Below, piece after piece: positions 42,446 to 53,600 of a DNA stretch of 64,000 bases; the first letter of the stretch is position 1, and each line of letters starts with the position of its first letter. The position numbers were made by a program, and so were the translations under genes. The stretch is from contig NZ_JANIOA010000024.1 of assembly GCF_025175675.1 (NCBI RefSeq), forward strand, positions 1 to 64,000, in the 5' to 3' direction. The notes beneath the pieces are model-generated. The model was given only the letters and a program-made list of their open reading frames with translations. It did not search any database and was not told the DNA's origin. The DNA is from Sedimenticola hydrogenitrophicus. Lineage in GTDB: Bacteria > Pseudomonadota > Gammaproteobacteria > Chromatiales > Chromatiaceae.

Positions 42446-44431
42446 TCAAAGCGTCTCTTGCACCGCCTTGACGACATTTTCAACGGTAAAGCCGAACTCC
42501 TTGAACAGCTGCTCGGCCGGTGCGGATTCACCGAAGTGGTCAATACCGACCACCTTGCGTGCATACTTGTACCAGCCACCGGTCACACCCGCCTCGACCG
42601 CCACCCGGGCGGTCACCGCCGCCGGCAGGACCGACTCACGATATTCCGCCTCCTGGGCCTCGAAGGCATCCACCGCCGGCATCGACACCACCCGCACCCG
42701 GCTGCCGCTGGCGGCCAGTTCCGCCGCCGCGTCCACCGCCAGACCCACTTCCGAACCGGTGGCGATAAGGATGGCATCCGGGGTACCGTCACAGTCACGC
42801 AATACATATCCCCCTTTGGCAATATCGGCGATCTGTTGTTCACTGCGCGCCATGAACGGCAGTCCCTGGCGCGAGAAGATGAGACAGCTCGGCCCGCCGC
42901 TTCGCTCGATCGCCGCCTTCCAGGCCACGGCGGTCTCGACCGCGTCACAGGGACGCCACAGCGCCATGTTGGGAATCATCCGCAGGGTGGCGATCTGCTC
43001 GATCGGCTGATGGGTCGGGCCATCCTCACCCAGACCGATAGAGTCATGAGTATAGACAAACAGCGAGCGCTGTTTCATCAATGCCGCCATGCGCAGGGCA
43101 TTGCGGGCATACTCGGAGAACATCAGGAAGGTGGCGCCGAACGGGATCAGGCCGCCGTGCAGGGCGACGCCGTTCATGATCGCCGACATGCCGAATTCAC
43201 GTACACCGTAGTTGATGTAGTTGGAGTTGGGGGTCTCGGCGCGCATCGGCCGGTAACCGGACCACTCGGTCAGGTTTGAACAGCCGAGGTCAGCGGAGCC
43301 GCCAAACAGCTCCGGCAGCAGCGCGGCGTAGCCCTCGATGGAGGCCAGCGAGGCCTGGCGGGTAGCCGGGCTCTTCGCCTCGGCGTTCACCTGGCGCACG
43401 AACTCGGCGGATTTGGCCGCCCAGTCTTCCGGCAGATCGCCCGCCATGCGGCGCTTGAATTCGGCGGCCAGTTCCGGATGGGCCTCCTGGTAGGCGGCGA
43501 ACCGGCTGTTCCAGGCGGCCTCGGCGGCGGCACCCTTCTCGCGGGCATCCCAGCCGGCATAGACGTCCGACGGCACCTCGAAGGGCGCGTGATCCCAACC
43601 CAGGGCCGCCTTGGTGAGATTGATCTCCTCATCACCCAGGGGCGCCCCGTGGCAGGCGTGGCTGCCGGCCTTGTTGGGGGAGCCGAAGCCGATGGTGGTC
43701 TTGCAGCAGATCATGGTCGGCTTGTCGGTCATCGCCTTGGCGAATTCCAGCGCCTTGTTGATCGCCTCGGGATCGTGGCCGTCCACATCGGCAATCACGT
43801 GCCAGCCGTAGGCCTCGAAGCGCTTCGGGGTATCGTCCTGGAACCAGCCCTCGACGTGACCATCGATGGAGATGCCGTTGTCGTCCCAGATGGCGATCAG
43901 GTTGCCCAGGCCGAGGGTGCCGGCCAGTGAGCAGGCTTCGTGGGAGATGCCCTCCATGAGGCAGCCGTCACCGAGGAACACATAGGTGTTGTGATTGACG
44001 ATGGTGTGGCCGTCACGGTTGAACTCGGCGGCCAGCGCACGCTCGGCGATGGCCATGCCGACCGCGTTGGTGATGCCCTGGCCGAGCGGGCCGGTGGTGG
44101 TCTCCACGCCCGGTGCATAGCCGTACTCCGGGTGCCCCGGGGTCTTGGAGTGCAGTTGCCGGAACTGCTTCAGGTCCTCGATGCTCAGGTCATAGCCAGT
44201 GAGATGCAGCAGCGAATAGATCAGCATCGAGCCGTGGCCGTTGGAGAGGACAAAGCGATCCCGGTCAGGCCACTTGGGGTTCGCCGGATTGTGCTTCAGA
44301 TAGTCGTTCCAGAGGACCTCGGCGATGTCGGCCATGCCCATGGGCGCGCCGGGATGGCCCGATTTGGCCTTCTGGACCGCATCCATGCTGAGGGCGCGGA
44401 CGGCGTTTGCAAGATTTCTGCGTGAGGACAT
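42446..44431 (-). CDS. tkt: Transketolase
   Basis: A 661-residue thiamine-diphosphate enzyme of the Calvin and pentose-phosphate cycles. It has [20 protein letters not shown] at the start, the thiamine-binding [20 protein letters not shown], and [14 protein letters not shown]. The pyrimidine domain has [20 protein letters not shown] and the C-terminal domain [20 protein letters not shown]. It is the first gene of the tkt-gap-pgk-pyk-fba operon. The gap upstream (44432-44828) holds only a repeat near 44747. Confidence 0.97.
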   Translation of the reverse strand: MSSRRNLANAVRALSMDAVQKAKSGHPGAPMGMADIAEVLWNDYLKHNPANPKWPDRDRFVLSNGHGSMLIYSLLHLTGYDLSIEDLKQFRQLHSKTPGHPEYGYAPGVETTTGPLGQGITNAVGMAIAERALAAEFNRDGHTIVNHNTYVFLGDGCLMEGISHEACSLAGTLGLGNLIAIWDDNGISIDGHVEGWFQDDTPKRFEAYGWHVIADVDGHDPEAINKALEFAKAMTDKPTMICCKTTIGFGSPNKAGSHACHGAPLGDEEINLTKAALGWDHAPFEVPSDVYAGWDAREKGAAAEAAWNSRFAAYQEAHPELAAEFKRRMAGDLPEDWAAKSAEFVRQVNAEAKSPATRQASLASIEGYAALLPELFGGSADLGCSNLTEWSGYRPMRAETPNSNYINYGVREFGMSAIMNGVALHGGLIPFGATFLMFSEYARNALRMAALMKQRSLFVYTHDSIGLGEDGPTHQPIEQIATLRMIPNMALWRPCDAVETAVAWKAAIERSGGPSCLIFSRQGLPFMARSEQQIADIAKGGYVLRDCDGTPDAILIATGSEVGLAVDAAAELAASGSRVRVVSMPAVDAFEAQEAEYRESVLPAAVTARVAVEAGVTGGWYKYARKVVGIDHFGESAPAEQLFKEFGFTVENVVKAVQETL

Positions 44432-44746
44432 ATTTCTCTCCTGTCTTAGGATGGTTTAGTAATTCTGTAATCCGTGCGGTACGGAAAAACCGGTCACCGA
44501 CGGCGGGCAGCACCCACAGGCGGGGCGCTCCCGATCAATTCATGGCTATCAACTCGTGGTCTTTCGCGGCCCGCTCACCGCGCCCCCCCCGCAACGTTGG
44601 CGCCCTCGCGGACGGCGACTTGCCCGAAAAACAGCCCGGGGGGTGCCATTCTTGCGCCATCATCTGCCGGGGGCAAGCCAGATCCGCTTATAGGGGTAAA
44701 AACAGCATCCCACATACAATGCAAGATGCTGATTTAAATATATTTA

Positions 44747-44815
44747 GTAACTACTCACCCGGCCTGTAAGTGATTGGCCTGCCTTGCCGGCCTCACACGA
44801 TGGCTTGTTTCCCAA
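44747..44815. repeat. GTAACTACTCAC-family repeat, short copy
   Basis: GTAACTACTCACCCGGCCTG then AAGTGATTGGCCTGCCTTGC-CGGCCTCACACGATGG. It matches parts of the element at 51296-51403, including the TCACACGATGG segment in inverse orientation. No gene was found in the remainder of 44432-44828. Confidence 0.6.
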
Positions 44816-44828
44816 ACGGCAGCCGCTA

Positions 44829-45386
44829 CTAGCCGTCGCGCCATTTTATCGAGCAGCCGATACTGGGTATCTGCTGCGCCGGCCCCTTCCCGGTTCGGGC
44901 GACCTGTTGCATCGCCTCAAACAGCTCCCGCCGCGAGCCCTCCGGCGCGAGGCCCATGCCGCTGGCATCCAGCCGGCCCCGATACTGCAGCCGCAGGTCG
45001 GCGTTGTAACCGAAAAAGTCCGGGGTACAGACGGCCCCATACTGCTTTGCCACCAACTGGCTCTCATCCAGCAGGTAGGGGAAGGGGAAGCGGAACTCTT
45101 CGGCAACCCGAACCATGTTCTCGAACGAGTCCTCCTCGTACAGTGCGGGATCGTTCGACATGATCGCCACCGCGTTGATGCCCAGGCCCTGGAGTTCCGC
45201 GGCATCCCGGACAATTCGCTCGCGCACCGCCTTTACGTAGGGGCAGTGGTTGCAGATAAACATCACCAGCAGCCCGTTCTCGCCCCGGCAGTCGGCCAGG
45301 GTCCAGCGTTTGCCGTCCACCCCGGGCAGATCGAAACCAATCGCAGGCAGGTCGAATTCACACACCGGCGTTTGCAGAGAGACCAT
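44829..45386 (-). CDS. Thioredoxin-family (AhpC/TSA-like) protein
   Basis: A 185-residue cytoplasmic thioredoxin-fold protein. After an N-terminal FDLPGVDGKRWTLADCRGEN strand region, the CxxC motif is in FICNHCPYVKAVRERIV (about residues 44-60), with AVCTPDFFGYNADLRLQYRG (cis-proline region) near 116. This pattern is typical of the widespread redoxin family annotated as thioredoxin family protein; its substrate is unknown. It is transcribed divergently from metK. Confidence 0.85.
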   Translation of the reverse strand: MVSLQTPVCEFDLPAIGFDLPGVDGKRWTLADCRGENGLLVMFICNHCPYVKAVRERIVRDAAELQGLGINAVAIMSNDPALYEEDSFENMVRVAEEFRFPFPYLLDESQLVAKQYGAVCTPDFFGYNADLRLQYRGRLDASGMGLAPEGSRRELFEAMQQVARTGKGPAQQIPSIGCSIKWRDG

Positions 45387-45494
45387 GTCGTACCCTCCCG
45401 ATCAGTTGGCGTAAGTCCAAAGGAACATAATCCTACCTTAAAAGAATGGCAGCATTGATATAAAATTCTTATGGAAGCCATTACCGTGGATTAA

Positions 45495-45672
45495 TTGACA
45501 TTAACAGAAGCCGAAGCTACCTTAGGGACCTGTCGGACTTATCACAGATCTACTGCGGACTCGCTATGATCGGTCAAGCCCGCCAGACGCCTTAAGGCAG
45601 CGCCAATTTGACTCAGATTGCGGGCGCTTAATAAATACAGCTAAAGCGAGCGAACAGTGACAGACTACTGTG
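45495..45672 (+). promoter_or_regulatory. metK promoter region and structured leader
   Basis: Two promoter candidates. TTGACA (45495-45500) with a weak TACCTT 17 bases on; and TATGAT at 45564-45569 with TTATCA 19 bases upstream. The leader then holds AGCGCC (45599-45604) pairing with GGCGCT (45623-45628), and CAGT/ACTG around GACAGACT, before the terminator-like hairpin at 45673. The layout resembles a transcription attenuator or riboswitch; it does not match a SAM riboswitch I can recall. Confidence 0.4.
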
Positions 45673-45711
45673 AACCCGTCTTTAGCCCACGCTAGACGGG
45701 TTTTCTATTTT
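45673..45711 (+). terminator. Terminator-like hairpin just before metK
   Basis: AACCCGTCT (45673-45681) pairs perfectly with AGACGGGTT (45694-45702) around a 12-base loop, followed by TTTTCTATTTT. It ends 17 bases before the metK start, upstream of its GGAAG ribosome-binding site. It must therefore be read through for metK expression, which suggests attenuation control. Confidence 0.75.
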
Positions 45712-45727
45712 CTGGAAGAAATAAATT

Positions 45728-46900
45728 ATGAGTGACTATATCTTTACCTCTGAATCGGTCTCCGAGGGCCATCCCGACAAGGTGGCGGACCAGATCTCCG
45801 ATGCGGTACTGGACGCCATCCTGGCCCAGGACCCCAACCCGGAACACGCCCGGGTCGCCTGCGAGACCATGGTAAAGACGGGGGTGGTTATCGTCGCCGG
45901 CGAGATCACCACCAACGCCTGGGTCGACCTGGACGACCTGGTGCGCAAGGTGATTTGTGATATCGGCTACACCAGCTCGGACGTGGGCTTCGACGGCAGC
46001 ACCTGCGCCGTGATGTCACTGATCGGCAAGCAGTCCGGGGATATCGCCATGGGCGTGGACCGCAAGGCACCGGAGGAACAGGGCGCCGGCGATCAGGGAC
46101 TGATGTTCGGCTACGCCACCAACGAGACCTCGGTACTGATGCCGGCCCCGATCACCTATGCCCACCGCCTGGTGGAGCGGCAGTCGGAGATGCGCAAGAA
46201 ACGGGTACTGCCCTGGTTACGCCCCGATGCCAAGAGCCAGGTGACGCTGCGGTATGAAAACGGCGTGGTCACCGGCATCGACGCGGTGGTGCTCTCCACC
46301 CAGCACGATCCCGATATCAAGCAGACCGACCTGATCGAGGCGGTGATGGAGAACATCCTGCAACCGGTCCTGCCCAAGGCGTGGCTGGACAAGTGTCCGC
46401 AGCACAATATCCACATCAACCCCACCGGTTCCTTCGTGATCGGCGGCCCGGTGGGCGACTGCGGCCTGACCGGGCGCAAGATCATCGTCGACACTTACGG
46501 CGGCGCGGCGCGCCACGGTGGCGGCGCCTTCTCCGGCAAGGACCCCTCCAAGGTGGACCGCTCGGCCGCCTATGCCGGGCGCTATGTGGCCAAGAACATC
46601 GTCGCGGCCGGTCTGGCGGACCGCTGCGAGATCCAGATCTCCTACGCCATCGGCGTGGCCGAGCCCACCTCTATCTCTATAGAGACCTTCGGCACCGCCA
46701 AGATCGACGAGGAGAAGATCGCCAGCCTGGTGCGCGAGCACTTCGACCTGCGCCCCTATGGTATCCTGCAGATGCTGGACCTGATAAAACCGATTTATCA
46801 GAAGACCGCCGCCTACGGGCACTTCGGCCGCGAAGAGCCGGAGTTCACCTGGGAGCGCACCGACAAGGCCGAGGCCCTGCGGGCCGACGCCGGATTGTAA
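45728..46900 (+). CDS. metK: S-adenosylmethionine synthetase
   Basis: A 390-residue enzyme making SAM from methionine and ATP. Signatures: [20 protein letters not shown] (ATP-binding histidine and magnesium aspartate), [35 protein letters not shown] and [20 protein letters not shown] near the C-terminal third. GGAAG lies 9 bases before ATG 45728. It precedes ahcY and metF, forming an activated-methyl-cycle cluster with separate regulatory leaders. Confidence 0.98.
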   Translation: MSDYIFTSESVSEGHPDKVADQISDAVLDAILAQDPNPEHARVACETMVKTGVVIVAGEITTNAWVDLDDLVRKVICDIGYTSSDVGFDGSTCAVMSLIGKQSGDIAMGVDRKAPEEQGAGDQGLMFGYATNETSVLMPAPITYAHRLVERQSEMRKKRVLPWLRPDAKSQVTLRYENGVVTGIDAVVLSTQHDPDIKQTDLIEAVMENILQPVLPKAWLDKCPQHNIHINPTGSFVIGGPVGDCGLTGRKIIVDTYGGAARHGGGAFSGKDPSKVDRSAAYAGRYVAKNIVAAGLADRCEIQISYAIGVAEPTSISIETFGTAKIDEEKIASLVREHFDLRPYGILQMLDLIKPIYQKTAAYGHFGREEPEFTWERTDKAEALRADAGL

Positions 46901-46913
46901 GCTATGGAGGGGT

Positions 46914-47052
46914 TAGGGGTCGGAGTCGAATTTGTCTCTGCCCCCCTATCCTGCGGATGTAGGGTGCCGGTGAGCTTGCGAACCGCACCAACCATCATTG
47001 GCAACGGCGCCAGCGTCCTGATGCGGTTCGTTTCACTCACCGCATCCTACGA
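46914..47052. repeat. Intergenic repeats between metK and ahcY
   Basis: GGGTTAGGGGTCGGAGTC at 46914-46931 resembles the 25.5-kb repeat family. GTAGGGTGCCGGTGAGCTTG-CGAACCGCACC and its near-inverse CTGATGCGGTTCGTTTCACT-CACCGCATCCTAC at 46960-47051 form a long imperfect hairpin of the GCGGTTCGCAAGCTCACC family. The remainder of 46901-47177 is gene-free. Confidence 0.6.
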
Positions 47053-47177
47053 ACCGAACGTAAAATTTGGAATAGCGGTTAATTCTTTGCGTCCTTGGCG
47101 TCTTTGCGAGAGATGATATAAACAGGAAATATAACGGGTCAGGGGTGCTTCAGTAGCACACCGCAAGACCAAAACAC

Positions 47178-47254
47178 TGCTCCTCCCGAGAAGCGCTGCA
47201 ACAGGTCATCCTGCCAGGCTCGGGAGGGGTTTCCGAACCATGAACGGCGCTTAG
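47178..47254 (+). promoter_or_regulatory. S-adenosylhomocysteine (SAH) riboswitch
   Basis: The ahcY-type RNA motif is visible: P1 arm CTCCTCCCGAG with CTCGGGAGG, the conserved core AAGCGCTGCAAC, CCAGGCTCGG, and the downstream pseudoknot strand AACGGCGCTTA pairing with AGCGC. It ends 19 bases before the ahcY start. In this class SAH binding raises expression of SAH recycling genes, which fits ahcY directly downstream. Confidence 0.92.
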
Positions 47255-47272
47255 TTTTTTCGGAGACTAATC

Positions 47273-48688
<1,416 letters not shown>

Positions 48689-48703
48689 TTAAGCAACCAC
48701 CCA

Positions 48704-48738
48704 CCGGCCGGCGCGCGGATCGCCGCCTGGCCGGCCGG
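48704..48738. other. GC-rich hairpin between ahcY and metF
   Basis: CCGGCCGGC (48704-48712) pairs perfectly with GCCGGCCGG (48730-48738) in the 82-base ahcY-metF gap. There is no T run after it, so it is unlikely to be a full terminator. It may stabilise the upstream message or act as a processing or attenuation site. Confidence 0.45.
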
Positions 48739-48770
48739 GTTTGGCCACCCTTTTGCTACCGATAAAGCCG

Positions 48771-49628
48771 ATGCACTCACAACAGACCAAGCAGAAACTG
48801 TTCAGCTTCGAACTCTTCCCCCCCAAGACCGAGGAGGGGATGGAAAAGCTGAAGACCCAGGTGAAAAAACTGGCCCGGGTCAATCCACTCTATGTCTCCG
48901 TCACCTTCGGTGCCGGCGGCTCGACCCAGCACCGCACCGTCCAGAGTGTCGAGTGGCTGGCCTCCCAGGGGATCGAGGCGGCCCCGCACATCTCCTGCAT
49001 CAGCAGCAGCGCGGCGGAGATCGTGGAGATGCTCAAGCGCTACAAGGAGCAGGGCATCCGCCGGCTGGTGGCCCTGCGCGGCGACCTCCCCTCCGGCGCC
49101 GGGCCGGGCGGCCGCGGCGAGCTCAACTACGCCAATGAACTAGTCGCGCTGATCCGCCGCGAGTTCGGCGACCACTTCCATATCGAGGTGGCCGCCTACC
49201 CGGAGTTCCACCCCCAGGCCGCCAACGCCCGGGCGGATCTGAACAATTTCAAGCGCAAGGTCGAGGCTGGTGCCGATGCCGCCATCACCCAGTATTTCTA
49301 CAACGCCGACGCCTATTTTCACTTCCTCGACAGTTGCGAAAAGATGGGGATCGCGATCCCGATCGTGCCGGGGATCATGCCGATCACCAACTTCAGCAGT
49401 CTCAGCCGTTTCTCCGATGCCTGTGGCGCCGAGATACCGCGCTGGATACGCAAACGGCTGGAGGCCTACGCCGACGACGTGGAGAGCATCCGCGCCTTTG
49501 GCATCGAGGTGGTCAGTGAACTGTGTCAGCGGCTGCTGGAGCAGGGGGCGCCCGGCCTGCACTTCTACACCATGAATCAATCCGCTGCCACCCTGAAGAT
49601 CTGGCACAATCTCGGACTGCCGGAGTGA
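48771..49628 (+). CDS. metF: 5,10-methylenetetrahydrofolate reductase
   Basis: A 285-residue FAD-dependent reductase producing 5-methyl-THF for methionine synthesis. It begins KLFSFELFPPKTEEGMEKLK with the catalytic glutamate, then YVSVTFGAGGSTQHRTVQSV, RRLVALRGDLP and AGADAAITQYFYNADAYFHF (FAD contacts), and ends GAPGLHFYTMNQSAATLKIW. ATG 48771 is used; a longer start would overlap the leader hairpin. It follows ahcY closely, completing the methyl-cycle cluster. Confidence 0.96.
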   Translation: MHSQQTKQKLFSFELFPPKTEEGMEKLKTQVKKLARVNPLYVSVTFGAGGSTQHRTVQSVEWLASQGIEAAPHISCISSSAAEIVEMLKRYKEQGIRRLVALRGDLPSGAGPGGRGELNYANELVALIRREFGDHFHIEVAAYPEFHPQAANARADLNNFKRKVEAGADAAITQYFYNADAYFHFLDSCEKMGIAIPIVPGIMPITNFSSLSRFSDACGAEIPRWIRKRLEAYADDVESIRAFGIEVVSELCQRLLEQGAPGLHFYTMNQSAATLKIWHNLGLPE

Positions 49629-49690
49629 CCTGCGGCCCGGCGGAACCCGCGTGAATATTTAGCCGCGCATACACGGAGAATATAAGGTAC

Positions 49691-49860
49691 TTGGTAGGGT
49701 GGGCACGCTTTTTGTGCCCACGCGGAAGCTGCGGCACGGGGCAAAAAGGTGGGCACAGACTACGTACCCACCCTACGCTACTCAGCCACAGTTTAGGAAA
49801 TTATTAGCCACGAGGAGTGGTGCAAGGATGCGCCGTTTACGGACCTAAAGGATGGAATGA
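49691..49860. repeat. Two intergenic repeats after metF
   Basis: GTAGGGTGGGCACGCTTTTT to CGTACCCACCCTACG (49691-49778) has inverted ends and an inner TTTTTGTGCCCAC/GGGGCAAAAAGGTGGGCAC pair. CACGAGGAGTGGTGCAAGGA then GCCGTTTACGGACC (49808-49848) belongs to the CCGTAAACGG family. The remainder of 49629-50082 has no gene, only short GCGTTCATTCGCG-like units. Confidence 0.6.
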
Positions 49861-50082
49861 ACGCAAATGAACGCGAATTCTGTAAATTTCCAAGTGCCTC
49901 GTCTCCTTGCCAGGAGGGGATCGTTTATTTTCAGGTTGAGACCCGTTCTGCTCCTCTTTGGCCAGCCAACTGATTTAATTTTTATTTGCGTCTATTCGCG
50001 TTCATTCGCGGCTTTAATACCGGTATTCGAACCTGACTGAGCCTTGTGGATATCAGGATCAGGTAAATATTAAGGATTGACG

Positions 50083-51207
50083 GTGAAACTGCACCCGCTG
50101 CTGATTTTTCTGCTGCTGACCACCCTGGCCGGGTTCTTCTCCGGACTGATACTGCCGCAGCTGCTGCCGCTGCGCCCGGCGCCGCCGCTGCACCTGGTCT
50201 TCGCCCTGGGCATCATGCCGCTGATCATGGGCGCCATGACCTACTTCGTGCCGGTACTGACCCGCACCCGGACGGCGGAACCCCTCGCCCTGGCCCCGGC
50301 CCTGCTGGCGCTCGGTGCCGGACTGTTGCTCAGCTACAGCCTGTTTTTCTCCTTTTCCCTCTATCCCTTCGCCGCGCTGATCGGGCTGGTTGCCGCGCTT
50401 TGGCTCTCCCTCTGGATGCAGCGGCGCAGACGCCAGACCCTGGGCCGGCCCCATCCCGGACTGCTCTGGTATCAGCTGGCCCTGCTGGCGCTGATCCTGG
50501 GGCTGCTCGCCATCCTCGCCGGCCAGCTGCTGCCGGAATACTGGAGCGCCTTCCGGCGCCTGCATCTGCACCTGAACCTGCTGGGCTTCGTCGGTCTGAC
50601 GGCCCTGGGCACGCTGCGGGTCCTGCTCCCCACCACCGGCGGCTATGCCGACCCCGGAGCGGGCACCTGGCTGATGCGCCAATGGCCCTGGCTGGCCGTT
50701 GGAACCCTGTTGGTCGCGGCCGGCTCGGTCGGGTCCCCGGCCGTTGCCCTGCTCGGGCTGCTGTTGTGGCTACCCCCCCTGCGGCGGCTCCTGCACTCCC
50801 TGCTGGTCACCCACCGGCAGGCGGTCTGGCATCTCCACGGCGCCACCATCTCGCTGGCCGCTGCCGTCCTGGGTCTGTTGATCCTGCTGCTCAGCGGCGC
50901 ACTCCATGCACTGAGCCCGCCGGCCGGCGCCGCCACCACCCAGGCCTTCATCCCGCTGTTTCTGCTGCCTCTGGTAACCGGGGCGGCCACGCATCTGCTG
51001 CCACTGTGGATCACCGGCGCCGCCGACCGTGAACGGGAGCAGGCGCTGCGGGCGCGGCTCGGCCGCTACAGCGCCCTGCGAGCGGCGCTGTTTCTGAGCG
51101 GGGGCCTGCTCATCCTGGCCGGCCAGAGCTGGGGGCTGTTTCCGGTCCTGCTCGGTCTGCTCCACTTCTTCCTCTCGGCACTCATTGCCCTGTTCACGAA
51201 ATCCTGA
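50083..51207 (+). CDS. Polytopic membrane protein, possibly NnrS/heme-copper-like
   Basis: A 374-residue protein with about 11-12 membrane segments and almost no soluble domain. GTG 50083 was chosen because AAGGA lies 6 bases upstream; a TTG at 50077 is less likely. Histidines inside predicted helices (RRLHLHLNLLGFVGLTALGT at about 170, HRQAVWHLHGATISLAAAVL at about 247, TGAATHLLPLW at about 307) suggest metal or haem binding, reminiscent of NnrS-type or distant heme-copper oxidase subunits. That similarity is by impression only. It stands alone before bioA. Confidence 0.55.
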   Translation: MKLHPLLIFLLLTTLAGFFSGLILPQLLPLRPAPPLHLVFALGIMPLIMGAMTYFVPVLTRTRTAEPLALAPALLALGAGLLLSYSLFFSFSLYPFAALIGLVAALWLSLWMQRRRRQTLGRPHPGLLWYQLALLALILGLLAILAGQLLPEYWSAFRRLHLHLNLLGFVGLTALGTLRVLLPTTGGYADPGAGTWLMRQWPWLAVGTLLVAAGSVGSPAVALLGLLLWLPPLRRLLHSLLVTHRQAVWHLHGATISLAAAVLGLLILLLSGALHALSPPAGAATTQAFIPLFLLPLVTGAATHLLPLWITGAADREREQALRARLGRYSALRAALFLSGGLLILAGQSWGLFPVLLGLLHFFLSALIALFTKS

Positions 51208-51295
51208 ACACAACTGGTAACTCAAGCTTCGGAGTTCAAATTCAACTGTTTGTCCATCACCCCGTGAGTTACCACAACTGTTATTATCTCTATCT

Positions 51296-51403
51296 GTAAC
51301 TACTCACTCGGTCTGCAAGTGATTGGCCTGACTTGTTGGCCGATCTTGATCCAGCCATCGTGTGAGGCCGGCAAGGCAGGCCCATCACCCCGTGAGTAGT
51401 TAC
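51296..51403. repeat. GTAACTACTCAC element with perfect inverted ends
   Basis: GTAACTACTCAC (51296-51307) and its exact inverse GTGAGTAGTTAC (51392-51403) bound a 108-base block. Inside lie AAGTGATTGGCCTGACTTG and CATCGTGTGAGGCCGGCAAG-GCAGGCC. Related sequence is at 44747-44815. It has no coding content. Confidence 0.65.
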
Positions 51404-51436
51404 TTCTATCTAATGCTTTAACCGGGTATTCACTGT

Positions 51437-52789
51437 ATGAGCAGTAACCAGCAAATCGCCCAGCGCGACCTCGCGGTACTCTGGCACCCCTGCACCCAGA
51501 TGAAGGACCACGAGTGGCTACCGATGATCCCCATCCGACGCGGCGAGGGGGTCTGGCTGGAGGACTTCGACGGCAACCGCTATATCGACGCGGTCAGCTC
51601 CTGGTGGGTCAACCTGTTTGGCCACGCCAATCCCCGCATCAACGCCGCCCTCAAGGCCCAGGTGGACCAGCTGGAGCATGTGATGCTGGCCGGTTTTTCC
51701 CATGAGCCGGCCATCCAGCTGGCGGAGCGGCTGGTGGCGGTCGCCCCGCCGGGGCTCACACGCTGCTTCTACGTGGACAACGGCTCCTCGGCCATCGAGG
51801 CGGCGCTGAAGATGAGCTACCACAGCTGGCGCAACCTGGGTTTCAAGGGCAAGCACCGTTTCGTCACCCTCGCCAACAGCTACCATGGCGAAACCCTGGG
51901 TGCCCTGGCGGTGGGCGATGTGTCGCTCTACAAGGAGACCTACGAACCACTGCTGATGGAGGTCTTCACCGCGCCCTCGCCGGACTGTTTTGCCCGGGAA
52001 CCGGGGGAGTCCTGGGAGGACTATTCGGTCCGCCGCTGCGCCGACATGGAGGCCCTGCTGGCCGCACACGGCCCCGAGATCAGCGCCGTCATTGTCGAGC
52101 CCCTGGTGCAGTGCGCCGGCGGCATGCGCATGTATCACCCGGTCTACCTGAAACGCCTGCGCGAGGCCTGCGACCGCCATCAGGTGCACCTGATCGCCGA
52201 CGAGATCGCCGTCGGCTTCGGCCGCACCGGCACCCTGTTCGCCTGTGAGCAGGCGGGCATCACGCCCGATTTTCTCTGCTTGTCCAAGGGATTGACCGCC
52301 GGTTACCTGCCGCTTTCGGTAGTATTGACCGGCGAGCGGACCTACCAGACCTTCTATGACGACTACGAAAACCTGACCGCCTTCCTGCACTCCCACAGCT
52401 ACACCGGCAACCCCCTGGGCTGTGCCGTGGCGCTGGCCAGCCTGGAGATATTCCGCCAGGACGATGTGATCGAGAACAACCGGGAACTGGCCCGGGTGAT
52501 GGCCGAGGCCACGGCCCACCTGAACGACCACCCGCACGTGGCCGAAGTACGCCAGCACGGCATGATCCTGGCCATCGAGATGGTCAGGGACAAGGCGAGC
52601 CGCACCCCCTACCCCTGGCAGGAGCGGCGCGGCCTGCGGGTCTACCGGCACGCCCTCGGCCAGGGTGCGCTGCTGCGCCCGCTGGGCAATGTCACCTACT
52701 TCATGCCGCCCTACGTGATCACCCCGGAGCAGATCCGGGAACTGGCGCGCATCGCCACCGAAGGCATCGATCTGGCCACACGGGACTGA
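51437..52789 (+). CDS. bioA: Adenosylmethionine-8-amino-7-oxononanoate aminotransferase
   Basis: A 450-residue PLP-dependent class III aminotransferase making DAPA in biotin synthesis with SAM as amino donor. It has LWHPCTQMKDHEWLPMIPIR near the start, SSWWVNLFGHANPRIN, and CFYVDNGSSAIEAALKM. The PLP site IADEIAVGFGRTGTLFACEQ and active-site lysine LCLSKGLTAGYLPLSVVLTG follow. No other bio genes adjoin it; it is followed 1 base later by rsmE. Confidence 0.96.
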   Translation: MSSNQQIAQRDLAVLWHPCTQMKDHEWLPMIPIRRGEGVWLEDFDGNRYIDAVSSWWVNLFGHANPRINAALKAQVDQLEHVMLAGFSHEPAIQLAERLVAVAPPGLTRCFYVDNGSSAIEAALKMSYHSWRNLGFKGKHRFVTLANSYHGETLGALAVGDVSLYKETYEPLLMEVFTAPSPDCFAREPGESWEDYSVRRCADMEALLAAHGPEISAVIVEPLVQCAGGMRMYHPVYLKRLREACDRHQVHLIADEIAVGFGRTGTLFACEQAGITPDFLCLSKGLTAGYLPLSVVLTGERTYQTFYDDYENLTAFLHSHSYTGNPLGCAVALASLEIFRQDDVIENNRELARVMAEATAHLNDHPHVAEVRQHGMILAIEMVRDKASRTPYPWQERRGLRVYRHALGQGALLRPLGNVTYFMPPYVITPEQIRELARIATEGIDLATRD

Positions 52790-52790
52790 T

Positions 52791-53525
52791 ATGCAACAAC
52801 ACCGCATCTACACCAGCCAGCCACTCCAATCAGGTGCCAGCCTGACCCTGGAAGAGGGACCGGCTCGGCACCTGACCCAGGTACTGCGGCTCAAAGCGGG
52901 GGCGGAGATCATCCTGTTCAACGGTGACGGCCACGACTACCTGGCGCGCCTGGACGAGGTGACCAAGCGCAGCACCGGCGCCCGGATTGAACAGCGGCTG
53001 GAGCCCGCGGAAGCCCCCGCCGCCCTGCAGATCCAGCTGGCGATCGCCATCTCCAAGGGTGAGCGGATGGACTTCGCCATCCAGAAGGCGGTGGAGCTGG
53101 GGGTCACCGGCATCACCCCGCTGATCAGCGAACGCTGTGTGGTGCGCCTGCCCGGCGAGCGATTGGAGAAGAAGTTACAGCACTGGAGGCAGGTGATCAT
53201 CGCCGCCTGCGAGCAGTCGGGCCGGCGCCGCATTCCGCTGTGCCACGAGGTAGTGGATCTTTCCGAATGGCTCACCTCCGGGGAGATCCGGGGAGGTCTA
53301 CTGCTGGATCACCGGAGTGAACACTCCCTGCCCGAACTCGATCCACCGCGGGGCGGGATCCACCTGCTGATCGGCCCCGAGGGCGGCCTGTCGGAGATGG
53401 AGCGGAACCTGGCCGCCACGGCCGGATTCAATGGTGTACGTCTGGGACCACGGGTATTGCGTACCGAGACCGCACCGCTGGCGGCAATCGCCGCCATCCA
53501 GGCGCTGTGGGGGGATTTCCGCTGA
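52791..53525 (+). CDS. rsmE: 16S rRNA m3U1498 methyltransferase
   Basis: A 244-residue SPOUT methyltransferase. The PUA-like N-terminal part has LTQVLRLKAGAEIILFNGDG. The knotted SAM-binding C-terminal part has AISKGERMDFAIQKAVELGV, then LLIGPEGGLSEMERNLA and LGPRVLRTETAPLAAIAAIQ, the family's diagnostic knot motifs. ATG 52791 lies 1 base after the bioA stop, so the pair is probably co-transcribed. Confidence 0.96.
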   Translation: MQQHRIYTSQPLQSGASLTLEEGPARHLTQVLRLKAGAEIILFNGDGHDYLARLDEVTKRSTGARIEQRLEPAEAPAALQIQLAIAISKGERMDFAIQKAVELGVTGITPLISERCVVRLPGERLEKKLQHWRQVIIAACEQSGRRRIPLCHEVVDLSEWLTSGEIRGGLLLDHRSEHSLPELDPPRGGIHLLIGPEGGLSEMERNLAATAGFNGVRLGPRVLRTETAPLAAIAAIQALWGDFR

Positions 53526-53600
53526 TTCGAGCGCGTTAGGGGGCGTTAAGGGATCCTTAATAAAACTGTAGGGGTAGGCCCCCGTGCCTACCCGAGCCCT

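Noticed and set aside
45540-45672. Known SAM riboswitch upstream of metK
   Set aside because: The core sequences of the SAM-I, SAM-II or SAM/SAH classes could not be found by eye; only hairpins and a terminator are supported.
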